From assembly GCA_030830385.1 (NCBI GenBank), contig JAURNA010000239.1, positions 1 to 18,377 on the forward strand: a DNA stretch of 18,377 nucleotides, in the 5' to 3' direction. Position 1 is the first letter of the stretch. Every line of letters starts with the position of its first letter. Below the pieces are notes generated by a model, which was not told the DNA's origin, did no database searches, and saw only the letters and a list, made by a program, of their open reading frames with translations. Source of the stretch: Crocinitomicaceae bacterium. Its GTDB lineage: Bacteria > Bacteroidota > Bacteroidia > Flavobacteriales_D > Crocinitomicaceae. Positions 1 through 6,814 of the stretch are shown piece after piece. The translations under genes were made by a program, and so were the position numbers.

Positions 1-243
1 AGCCATCGTCACCAGCGAAGAGGCGTGGAGCCCAAATGTATCGGAAAGTGCATCAATGGAAATCCCCAGCGCAAACGCGAGTGTCATTAGTAGAAAAATG
101 TTCATTTCCACCGGAAGCAAAAACACAAACAAAGGATAGATCATGATCAGACTTCCTCCGCCGACTTCTACGTGATTGAGAATCAACACCTGAACCAACA
201 GAAAGAAAATAAACCGAACGCCTGTTTGTATTACTGTTTTCAT
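1..243 (-). CDS. mreD: Rod shape-determining protein MreD, N-terminal part (runs off the left edge)
   Basis: MreD is the integral membrane member of the MreBCD complex, which positions peptidoglycan synthesis along the side wall of rod-shaped cells. The frame is open from an ATG at 243 to the window edge (81 codons). It starts MKTVIQTGVRFIFFLLVQV and contains hydrophobic stretches at about residues 8-23, 34-46 and 49-62, separated by a short glycine-rich loop (VEVGGGS). The segment GISIDALSDTFGLHASSL matches the G-x-x-x-D-x-x-x-x-x-x-G-L-H-A pattern of Bacteroidota MreD. Its ATG overlaps the mreC stop codon as ATGA, so translational coupling to mreC is likely. The C-terminal half lies outside the window. 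In this phylum the next genes are usually a transpeptidase (mrdA) and rodA, which cannot be checked here. The call rests on hydrophobicity, the local motif and strict synteny. Confidence 0.88.
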   Translation of the reverse strand, partial: MKTVIQTGVRFIFFLLVQVLILNHVEVGGGSLIMIYPLFVFLLPVEMNIFLLMTLAFALGISIDALSDTFGLHASSLVTMA

Positions 244-1091
244 GGTTGCGGATTCCGTGGAATTTGAGCCTCCAGTGCACGTTGTTCGTCCTGAAGCAGG
301 TTTTTGACGACATAAATGTATTGTAGTGTGCGGTAATTTTCCGAATACAGAACGCTTACGTCCCAAAGAGGTTGACCTTCCACAACGGTTGTTGCAGCGA
401 CCTTACCAACCGGGATTCCGCGTGGAAATATGCCGGCGCTCCCTCGTGTGATGATTTTCGACCACTTCTTGATTTCCGTATCGTTCGATACTCCGGTCAT
501 GTTGCCATAGCGAGCCAAACGTCCGTCCCACTTCAGGAGTCCGGGCTCACCCGTGGATTCAATCATGACCGTGATGTTAATGTCTTCCGTAAGGCATGAT
601 TTCACTACGGAAAAGTGCTCACTCGTTGAATGAACGATGCCCACTACGCCATGATCTGAAATCACACCCATTCCCCGTTCTACACCTTGCATGAATCCGA
701 TGTCGAGTGTGAAATAATTGTTGGTCCGGTCAAATGTAGAGCGGATAATTGTTCCCGGGATGTACTCAAAATGCTGGATGTAATTATCTTTTGGAATCAG
801 GACAGAATCCATTCCGTTTTCTACGCCAACCAGGAGCAGATTTTGCAGTAATTCTTCCCGTAATTTTCTGTTTTCAGCCTGAAGTGCCTTGTTGGAACCT
901 TCGAGATTGAAGTGTTTGGTCAGATCGTTGCGAATACTCTGAATTGTTCCTGAAACTTCGGATGCCGATGTAAGGTACTGGGTACGCGGAAAACTACTGA
1001 ATGTAAAGTATACAGTGAGTGCAAGACCTTGCAGTAAGGCGAAAAACAGGAGGACACGAAAGCGCCTGATGAATGCCAGAAAATTTCGCAT
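240..1091 (-). CDS. mreC: Rod shape-determining protein MreC
   Basis: MreC links cytoplasmic MreB filaments, through MreD and the RodA/PBP2 synthase, to the periplasmic cell-wall machinery. The 283-residue product has a short basic N-terminus, one membrane helix at about residues 12-32 (LLFFALLQGLALTVYFTF), then a helical, probably coiled-coil region at about 45-90 (ALQAENRKLREELLQN), and a beta-rich periplasmic domain. That domain carries typical MreC signatures: TLDIGFMQGVERGMGVISD, then GVVGIV, and later the GIPVGKV segment. Length and order fit the family. It starts 122 nt after mreB and overlaps mreD by ATGA, so it belongs to the purH-mreBCD transcription unit. The gap before it has no clear terminator. 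An AT-rich TAATTTTA at 1095-1102 lies very close to the start and could be a poor promoter match, but this is weak. Start chosen: the first ATG, which gives a proper inside-positive membrane anchor. Confidence 0.95.
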   Translation of the reverse strand: MRNFLAFIRRFRVLLFFALLQGLALTVYFTFSSFPRTQYLTSASEVSGTIQSIRNDLTKHFNLEGSNKALQAENRKLREELLQNLLLVGVENGMDSVLIPKDNYIQHFEYIPGTIIRSTFDRTNNYFTLDIGFMQGVERGMGVISDHGVVGIVHSTSEHFSVVKSCLTEDINITVMIESTGEPGLLKWDGRLARYGNMTGVSNDTEIKKWSKIITRGSAGIFPRGIPVGKVAATTVVEGQPLWDVSVLYSENYRTLQYIYVVKNLLQDEQRALEAQIPRNPQP

Positions 1092-1213
1092 ATGTAAAAT
1101 TACGAAAAGGTCTGCGATTCATGCGGTGACTCAAGGCGAATTATCAGGCCTTAAATGTGAGTAAATGTTAACCCGTTGACCAAAGGGGGTATTGACGACT
1201 GCAAAACCGTGAG

Positions 1214-2239
1214 TTAATCCCGGATCAAGAACTGGAATCGATCGATGTTTTTCAGGCAGATAGCCGTTCCTCGACCTACCGCTCTTAACGGATCCTCGGC
1301 AATGTGTACCGGAAGTTTTGTCTTGTGCGAAATACGCTTGTCGAGTCCGCGCAACATCGAACCTCCACCTGCGAGGTAAATCCCCGTTTTGTAGATGTCG
1401 GCCGAAAGTTCCGGTGGCGTCATCTCAAGAGCACTCAAAATCGCCTCTTCCACCTTGGAAATGGTTTTGTCGAGCGCGTGGGCAATCTCCGTGTAAGAGA
1501 TCACAATTTCTTTTGGGATACCTGTCATGAGGTCACGACCCTGAACAGCATAATCCTCGGGTGGATTCTCCAGTTCCGGAAGCGCTGCTCCTACGTTGAT
1601 TTTTATTTCTTCCGCCGTGCGTTCCCCAACGAGAATGTTGTGCTGACGACGCATGTATTCTTCAATGTCTTTTGTAAAATCATCACCCGCTACACGAATC
1701 GACTTATCACAAACGATTCCACCAAGTGCGATCACGGCAATTTCGGAAGTACCACCACCGATATCGATGATCATATTACCCATTGGCTCTTCTACATCGA
1801 TACCAATACCAATTGCAGCGGCCATAGGTTCATGGATCAGGTACACTTCTTTGGCTCCGGCATGTTCTGCAGAGTCACGAACGGCTCGTTTTTCCACTTC
1901 GGTGATGCCCGATGGGATACAAATTACCATTCGAAGTGAAGGGTTGAACAAATTTCGGCCGGTACTCATCATTTTGATCATCCCGCGGATCATTTGTTCA
2001 GCTGCCTGGAAGTCGGCGATTACACCATCGCGAAGAGGACGCACTGTTTCAATTAACTTGTGCGTTTTACCGTGCATTTGCTGTGCCTTTTTACCAATGG
2101 CAACTACCTTGCCCGTCTGGATGTCCTTTGCAACAATCGACGGCTCGTCGACCACTACCTTATCATTCGCAATGATGAGCGTGTTAGCCGTTCCAAGGTC
2201 GATTGCAATTTCCTGTGTTAAAAAGCTAAATAATCCCAT
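1214..2239 (-). CDS. mreB: Cell shape-determining actin homologue MreB
   Basis: MreB is an ATP-binding actin-fold protein that forms short membrane-bound filaments and orients elongation-phase wall synthesis. The 341-residue protein has the usual length. Visible motifs are the phosphate-1 loop IDLGTANT (about residues 13-20, D14), the catalytic-loop region HEPMAAAIGIG (about 136-146), the phosphate-2 loop DIGGGTSEIAVI (159-170), and the adenosine motif AGGGSMLRGL (about 290). The first residues, MGLFSFLTQE, form a short amphipathic stretch suited to membrane binding. An unusual feature for this phylum is a good Shine-Dalgarno-like GGGGGAG eight bases before the ATG. It follows purH by 56 nt on the same strand and precedes mreC and mreD, the conserved Bacteroidota order. 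No residue that I would expect to be conserved is missing. Confidence 0.98.
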   Translation of the reverse strand: MGLFSFLTQEIAIDLGTANTLIIANDKVVVDEPSIVAKDIQTGKVVAIGKKAQQMHGKTHKLIETVRPLRDGVIADFQAAEQMIRGMIKMMSTGRNLFNPSLRMVICIPSGITEVEKRAVRDSAEHAGAKEVYLIHEPMAAAIGIGIDVEEPMGNMIIDIGGGTSEIAVIALGGIVCDKSIRVAGDDFTKDIEEYMRRQHNILVGERTAEEIKINVGAALPELENPPEDYAVQGRDLMTGIPKEIVISYTEIAHALDKTISKVEEAILSALEMTPPELSADIYKTGIYLAGGGSMLRGLDKRISHKTKLPVHIAEDPLRAVGRGTAICLKNIDRFQFLIRD

Positions 2240-2247
2240 TTGTAAAT

Positions 2248-2254
2248 CTCCCCC
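2248..2254 (-). promoter_or_regulatory. Shine-Dalgarno-like GGGGGAG before mreB
   Basis: On the minus strand GGGGGAG sits eight bases upstream of the mreB ATG at 2239. Bacteroidota genes usually lack such sites, and I see no comparable purine run before most other starts in this window. It fixes the mreB start and suggests higher or independent translation of MreB relative to purH. Function is inferred from position only. Confidence 0.55.
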
Positions 2255-2295
2255 TACCTATGTTTAAATCTGTATACTCCATTTCTCCAAAAAAG

Positions 2296-3825
2296 TTAGT
2301 GCTTGAAGTGACGGTTTCCAGTGAACACCATAGCCATTTCATTCTCATTGCAGTAGTTGATGGAAAGTTCATCTTTGATGGATCCTCCCGGTTGAATTAC
2401 TGCATGAATGCCTGCTTCACGAGCAATCTCGACGCAATCAGGAAATGGAAAAAAGGCATCGGATGCCATCACCGCTCCTTCCAATGAGAAGTCGAATGAA
2501 GTTGCTTTGTGAATCGCCTGACGCAATGCGTCTACGCGAGAAGTTTGTCCTGTTCCGCTTGCGAGAAGTTGCTTGTTTTTCGCAAGAACAATGGTATTTG
2601 ATTTTGTGTGCTTCACGAGTTTGTTCGCGAACAACAAATCTGAAATTTCATCTTCCGTTGGTGCTACATTCGTCACTGACTTCAAAGCTTCGGATGTCTC
2701 CATGATCGCATCTTTGTCCTGTTCCAACACACCATTCAGAATGGTTCGGAACTGACGCGAAGGCATTTCTGTTTCCTTCTGAATCAACAAAATTCGGTTT
2801 TTCTTGCTTTTCAGCAATTCAAGTGCTTCATCCGCGTATTCAGGAGCAATCACCACTTCGCAGAACAACTCGTTGATCTGGGTCGCTGTATCCCTGTCGA
2901 TCGGGCGGTTCGAGATCAGAATTCCTCCAAAAGCACTTACCGGATCGCCTGCCAAAGCATCTTTGTATGCTTCCGCGATGGTTGACCGTGTCGCCAAACC
3001 ACATGCGTTGTTGTGCTTCAGGATTGCGAACGTTGGATCATCGTTTTTAAACTCGGCCATGAGCTGAACGGCAGCATCAACATCCAACAGGTTGTTGTAG
3101 GAAAGTTCCTTACCATGTAGCTTGTCGAGAAGAGCGCTCAAGTCTCCGTGGAACACACCTTTCTGGTGTGGGTTTTCTCCGTAGCGAAGTTCTGATCGTA
3201 TCTGAATGCTTTGTTTGAAATCACCGTGATTCCCTCCAGTGAAATAATTGAAGATGTGCGTATCGTAATGCGAGGATACGTTGAACGCATCTGCCGCGAA
3301 TTGTTTGCGTTCTTCCATGGAAGTCGAACATCCGTTTTCAGCAATGATGTTCAGAAAAGGCTCGTATTGATCCTTCGAAGGAAGAATTGTAACGTCTGCA
3401 TAATTTTTTGCCGCTGCCCGAATCAGTGAAATTCCACCGATGTCAATCTTCTCGATAATCGCAGCATGGTCAGCTCCCGAAGCCACAGTATCCTCAAACG
3501 GGTAGAGGTCAACGATCACCAAATCAATTTCCGGAATTTCATATTCCGCAATCTGCGTTTGGTCTTCGGCCTGCGAACGACGATTCAATATGCCTCCAAA
3601 TACCTTCGGATGAAGTGTCTTCACGCGTCCGCCCAGAATCGAAGGGTACGACGTAAGGTCTTCCACACGAACTACGGGAATATCGAAGCTCTCAATGAAG
3701 GCTTGCGTTCCACCGGTTGAATAGAGGGTGATCCCTTCCTGGTACAGCGCTTTAACAATGGGCTCAAGTCCGTCCTTATTAAAGACAGAAATCAGTGCTG
3801 ATTGAATGCGTTTTCGTTCACTCAT
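2296..3825 (-). CDS. purH: Bifunctional AICAR transformylase / IMP cyclohydrolase PurH
   Basis: PurH catalyses the last two steps of de novo IMP synthesis in the cytoplasm: formylation of AICAR with 10-formyl-THF, then ring closure to IMP. The 509-residue protein has the normal length. The N-terminal MGS-like cyclohydrolase domain (about 1-150) shows STGGT (36-40), GGRVKTLHPKVFGGIL (65-80), DLYPF (106-110) and a K-x-x-D-I-G-G-x-x-L-I-R-A-A-A-K-N motif (126-141). The transformylase domain shows RYGENPHQ (214-221) and LKHNNACGLA (269-278), with the catalytic Lys270-His271 pair. Here NNACG replaces the more common TNPCG, a change seen in the Bacteroidota type as far as I recall. It heads the purH-mreBCD unit. 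An exact TANNTTTG box lies upstream at 3859-3866, giving a predicted leader of roughly 27 nt. The ATG at 3825 is the first in frame. Confidence 0.97.
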   Translation of the reverse strand: MSERKRIQSALISVFNKDGLEPIVKALYQEGITLYSTGGTQAFIESFDIPVVRVEDLTSYPSILGGRVKTLHPKVFGGILNRRSQAEDQTQIAEYEIPEIDLVIVDLYPFEDTVASGADHAAIIEKIDIGGISLIRAAAKNYADVTILPSKDQYEPFLNIIAENGCSTSMEERKQFAADAFNVSSHYDTHIFNYFTGGNHGDFKQSIQIRSELRYGENPHQKGVFHGDLSALLDKLHGKELSYNNLLDVDAAVQLMAEFKNDDPTFAILKHNNACGLATRSTIAEAYKDALAGDPVSAFGGILISNRPIDRDTATQINELFCEVVIAPEYADEALELLKSKKNRILLIQKETEMPSRQFRTILNGVLEQDKDAIMETSEALKSVTNVAPTEDEISDLLFANKLVKHTKSNTIVLAKNKQLLASGTGQTSRVDALRQAIHKATSFDFSLEGAVMASDAFFPFPDCVEIAREAGIHAVIQPGGSIKDELSINYCNENEMAMVFTGNRHFKH

Positions 3826-3858
3826 GCTACCAAGGCAATTTTAAGGTAAATGAAAGTG

Positions 3859-3866
3859 CAAAGGTA
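3859..3866 (-). promoter_or_regulatory. Bacteroidota-type -7 promoter box for purH-mreBCD
   Basis: On the minus strand the bases read TACCTTTG, an exact match to the TANNTTTG -7 element used by the main sigma factor of Bacteroidota. It lies 33 bases before the purH ATG, placing the transcription start near 3852. I do not see a good TTTG -33 element at the usual spacing, so the match rests on the -7 box and its position in the divergent purH/response-regulator gap. Confidence 0.6.
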
Positions 3867-3985
3867 CTTGATTTTTCGACCGATCCATTAATTTGAACAG
3901 TTGAGTTTAGAGATTTTCATGTTTTTTTGAAATCTGTGCGTCTTTTGGTGTATTCCGAACGAAAAATTTCGCCTAATTTGGCAGT

Positions 3986-4657
3986 ATGAAACGCATTTGC
4001 CTTGTTGAAGACGAATCGAGTATTTCAGAAATGATTCGCTTGAATCTGGAAATGGAGAACTACGAGGTAACGTTATTTGACAACGGCCAAAAAGCCTCTG
4101 ACCATTTCACATCTGAAGTAAATTATGATCTGTTTATTCTGGATGTGATGTTGCCCGGTGTGAGTGGAGTTGAACTGTGCAAAACAATCAGGAGTTATAC
4201 ATCGGCACCGGTTCTGTTTCTCTCCGCGAAAGGAACAACTGTAGATCGAATCGAAGGACTCAAAGCAGGGGCAAATGACTACCTTCCAAAACCATTTGAT
4301 TTGGAAGAACTGCTACTTCGGGTTGCCGTTCTGACCCAATCTGCAGCAGAAGAGGTGATCTCGATTGGGAATTGGGAGGTCGATCTGAAGACATTCATGG
4401 TTTCAAGTCCCGGGAACGAAACCTCCACGCAATTATCGAAAAAAGAGATGGCACTGATCCAATTGTTCCATGAAAGAGAGGGTGAAGTGGTCGCAAGAAC
4501 GGAAATTTTGGATAGAATATGGGGAACGGATCAATACCCAACAACCCGGACCATCGACAATTTTATTCTAAATTTCAGGAAGATTTTTGAAGAAGATCCG
4601 CGGAATCCGCAGCATTTTTTGTCGGTGCGCGGAGTAGGTTATAAGTTCATGCGATAA
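3986..4657 (+). CDS. OmpR/PhoB-family response regulator (orphan)
   Basis: This is a two-domain DNA-binding response regulator of 223 residues. The receiver domain (about 1-118) has the acidic pocket VEDE (residues 7-10), phospho-acceptor Asp53 in ILDVMLPG, switch Ser80 in LFLSAKG and Lys102 in the PKPFD motif, so it should be phosphorylatable. The C-terminal winged-helix domain (about 125-223) has LSKKEMALIQLF, then LDRIWG and the terminal VRGVGYKF hairpin typical of OmpR/PhoB proteins. No histidine kinase is adjacent: purH is divergent upstream, and a new promoter for the deaminase follows downstream. It is therefore an orphan whose partner must be encoded elsewhere. The ATG at 3986 gives the standard receiver N-terminus (MKRICLVEDE). 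A near-box TAATTTG lies six bases upstream, too weak to call a promoter. Targets cannot be inferred from sequence. Confidence 0.94.
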   Translation: MKRICLVEDESSISEMIRLNLEMENYEVTLFDNGQKASDHFTSEVNYDLFILDVMLPGVSGVELCKTIRSYTSAPVLFLSAKGTTVDRIEGLKAGANDYLPKPFDLEELLLRVAVLTQSAAEEVISIGNWEVDLKTFMVSSPGNETSTQLSKKEMALIQLFHEREGEVVARTEILDRIWGTDQYPTTRTIDNFILNFRKIFEEDPRNPQHFLSVRGVGYKFMR

Positions 4658-4751
4658 TCGAAACAAAAGAAATCAGTAAATGCCTTCTTTGTTCAAATGA
4701 TCAATTGCACAGGCATTCGGAGAATCCGCTAATTGGTAAAAATCGTTAATC

Positions 4752-4783
4752 TTTCGTCTCATGAGCGATTAATATTACTTTTG
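4752..4783 (+). promoter_or_regulatory. Bacteroidota-type promoter for dCMP deaminase, predicted near-leaderless
   Basis: TACTTTTG at 4776-4783 is an exact TANNTTTG -7 box. TTTC at 4752-4755, 20 bases upstream, is a one-mismatch -33 TTTG element. Transcription would begin about 5-7 bases after the box, at or next to the ATG at 4789. The mRNA should therefore have little or no 5' leader, unless the true start codon lies further in, which the protein alignment argues against. Confidence 0.65.
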
Positions 4784-4788
4784 ATAGC

Positions 4789-5238
4789 ATGTTATTGAGT
4801 GTTGACGAGAGTAAGCAGTTGCGATACGACAAGGCTTATTTACGAATGGCGCAAACCTGGTCAGAATTGTCCCATTGCGACCGTAAACAGGTAGGGGCGA
4901 TCATTGTAAAGGACGGAATGATCATTTCAGACGGATACAACGGTGCTCCCAGTGGATTCGACAACTGTTGTGAAGACCCGGACGGAAATACGCTTTGGTA
5001 TGTGCTTCATGCCGAGGCGAACGCAATACTAAAAGTGGCAAAGTCTACACACAACTGTCAGGGCGCAACACTGTACATCACGTTGTCACCTTGCAGAGAC
5101 TGCAGCAAGTTGGTGCATCAGGCCGGAATTACACGCGTGGTATTCACACGGCGGTACAAAGACGACAGCGGTTTGCTGTTTTTGCAGGAAGCGGGTGTTG
5201 ACATCGTGCAAATAGAGAATACGGTTCATGGAGAATAA
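4789..5238 (+). CDS. Deoxycytidylate (dCMP) deaminase, ComEB-type
   Basis: This zinc enzyme converts dCMP to dUMP, the precursor for thymidylate synthesis. The 149-residue protein shows the full cytidine/deoxycytidylate deaminase signature: HAE at residues 74-76 (His74 ligand, Glu76 proton shuttle) and PCRDC at 101-105 (Cys102 and Cys105 ligands). It also has the substrate-binding loop GYNGAPSGF (49-57) typical of the dCMP rather than the free-base or tRNA enzymes. RKQVGAIIVKDG (32-43) is also characteristic. The start at 4789 sits almost on the predicted transcription start; the next Met (residue 20) would cut into the first helix. The stop lies inside the next gene (11-nt overlap), so the S41 protease is probably translationally coupled. 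This deaminase-protease pairing is common in Flavobacteriia, although no direct functional link is established. Confidence 0.94.
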   Translation: MLLSVDESKQLRYDKAYLRMAQTWSELSHCDRKQVGAIIVKDGMIISDGYNGAPSGFDNCCEDPDGNTLWYVLHAEANAILKVAKSTHNCQGATLYITLSPCRDCSKLVHQAGITRVVFTRRYKDDSGLLFLQEAGVDIVQIENTVHGE

Positions 5239-6814
5239 GAGAAATGTCAATTATGCGATTCCAATGCTTATGGCAGTAGTCATGGCAGTCGGGTTAATTG
5301 TTGGTCATTCTCTGGCTCCGAGTATCAAAAAAGAGGAGATCTCCGGACAAAGTAACGATCAGAAAATTCAGGATATCATCCGGATTCTCGACCAACGTTA
5401 TGTGGATTCCGTAGACGCTGAATCGTTGTTTGAACGTACGATTGGAGATATGCTCCACAGCCTGGATCCACACAGCAACTATATCCCGGCCCGTGACCTT
5501 CAGGCGATGAACGAACAAATCGAAGGGAAGTTTAGCGGAGTGGGAGTTCGTTTCTTCGTCATCCGAGATACCATCTGCATTACCTATGTGCTGCCGGATT
5601 CACCATCGGAAAAAGCGGGAGTGAAGTCGGGAGATAAAATCGTGACGATTGAAGGAAAACCCGTTGCCGGAAAAGGAATCTCTGATGAGGACGTCTTGGG
5701 CTTACTCAAAGGTCGGGAACACACCCAAGTTGAAGTGATCGTTTTGCGCGGAAAAGACCGATTGAAAAAGACGATCACACGCGGGCCCATTCCAATTGAA
5801 TCCGTTGTGGCGCATTATATGATTGATAGACACATTGGCTATGTAAAGATCAACAACTTCTCAAAAACGACGGTCACTGCATTTCGTGAAGCGGCACAGG
5901 AATTGAAACGCAAGGGAATGAAGAAGATCATTGTTGATCTTCGCAACAACGGCGGAGGTGTGCTTACCAGTGCTACCGATATCGCCGATGAATTCCTTCC
6001 GGCCAACAAAGTTATTGTTGTTACGAAGGGTCAACATTTCCCAAAACAAGAATACAAAAGTACGAGCAACGGAATGTTGATTGATACGCCTGTTGCCGTG
6101 CTAATCAATGCACAATCTGCTTCGGCGTCAGAAATTTTGGCGGGTGCACTTCAGGACAACGACCGCGGAATCATTGTAGGCCGGCGCTCGTATGGAAAAG
6201 GACTCGTTCAGGAGGATATGGAGCTTCGCGACGGGAGTAATCTCCGGTTGACCATCGCTCGTTACTACACACCCACAGGACGATGCATCCAGAAATCGTA
6301 TTCGGGTAGCATGAGTGATTACGGCGGTGACTATCGGGAACGCTATGAAAATGGCGAAATGTATTCTGTCGATTCGTCGGTTTTCGTGGATTCACTCAGA
6401 TTTGTTACGCCAAAGGGAAAGGTAGTGTACGGAGGAGGGGGGATTATGCCCGATCGATTCGTTGCGTACGATTCCACCGGCATCACACCTTATTTAATGA
6501 GCCTTCGATTTACGTCCGTGTTCACGACTTTTGCCTTTGACTATGTTCAGGATAAGCGAAACCGATGGAAGTCTGTGCAATCGTTCAACCAACAATTTGT
6601 CGCCACCAACTCCCTCATTCGTCGCTTTGCTGATTTCGCCTGGAACGAGTATCAAATTCCGATCAGGGAAGCACAGCTTCAGCGGAGCAAGAACCTGATC
6701 GCCGAGCTTATCAAAGGAGAAATTGCTCGTCAATTGTGGATTGAACAGGGATATTACCAATCCATCAACCCGGGTGACAACGAATTTCAGGAGGCCATTC
6801 GTGCACTCCGCTAG
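5228..6814 (+). CDS. Membrane-anchored C-terminal processing protease (peptidase family S41)
   Basis: This is a Tsp/CtpA-type serine protease acting in the periplasm on protein C-termini. The N-terminus has one hydrophobic segment (about residues 9-29), a signal anchor or uncleaved signal. A helical region follows (DQRYVD, LDPHSNYI at about 56-85), then a PDZ domain (about 95-185) with FSGVGVRF and the GVKSGDKIVTIEGKPV core. The catalytic core has DLRNNGGG (237-244), the nucleophile Ser299 in QSASASEILAG and Lys324 in SYGKGLVQ, the expected Ser/Lys dyad with normal 25-residue spacing. A long C-terminal extension (about 370-528) is typical of Bacteroidota versions and is not assigned. At 528 residues it is close to the family size in this phylum. 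It overlaps the dCMP deaminase by 11 nt. Its TAG stop shares a CTAG with the convergent gene, and no terminator is visible between them. Confidence 0.94.
   Translation: MENKRNVNYAIPMLMAVVMAVGLIVGHSLAPSIKKEEISGQSNDQKIQDIIRILDQRYVDSVDAESLFERTIGDMLHSLDPHSNYIPARDLQAMNEQIEGKFSGVGVRFFVIRDTICITYVLPDSPSEKAGVKSGDKIVTIEGKPVAGKGISDEDVLGLLKGREHTQVEVIVLRGKDRLKKTITRGPIPIESVVAHYMIDRHIGYVKINNFSKTTVTAFREAAQELKRKGMKKIIVDLRNNGGGVLTSATDIADEFLPANKVIVVTKGQHFPKQEYKSTSNGMLIDTPVAVLINAQSASASEILAGALQDNDRGIIVGRRSYGKGLVQEDMELRDGSNLRLTIARYYTPTGRCIQKSYSGSMSDYGGDYRERYENGEMYSVDSSVFVDSLRFVTPKGKVVYGGGGIMPDRFVAYDSTGITPYLMSLRFTSVFTTFAFDYVQDKRNRWKSVQSFNQQFVATNSLIRRFADFAWNEYQIPIREAQLQRSKNLIAELIKGEIARQLWIEQGYYQSINPGDNEFQEAIRALR

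Noticed and set aside
53..313. 86-codon minus-strand frame overlapping mreC and mreD
   Set aside because: It lies in a different frame from both genes; the mreD frame starting at 243 has the proper hydrophobic pattern.
1092..1213. A possible terminator or small gene between mreB and mreC
   Set aside because: The GGTCAACGGGTTAAC repeat pairs poorly, has no T run, and no frame of useful length is open; treated as spacer.
1653..2267. Long plus-strand frame (204 codons) across mreB
   Set aside because: It is antisense to mreB, whose motifs and length are complete; the product is serine/isoleucine-rich with no domain.
4658..4751. Inverted AATGCC...GGCATT after the response regulator
   Set aside because: A six-base stem with a loop of about 28 bases and no T run is too weak to call a terminator.
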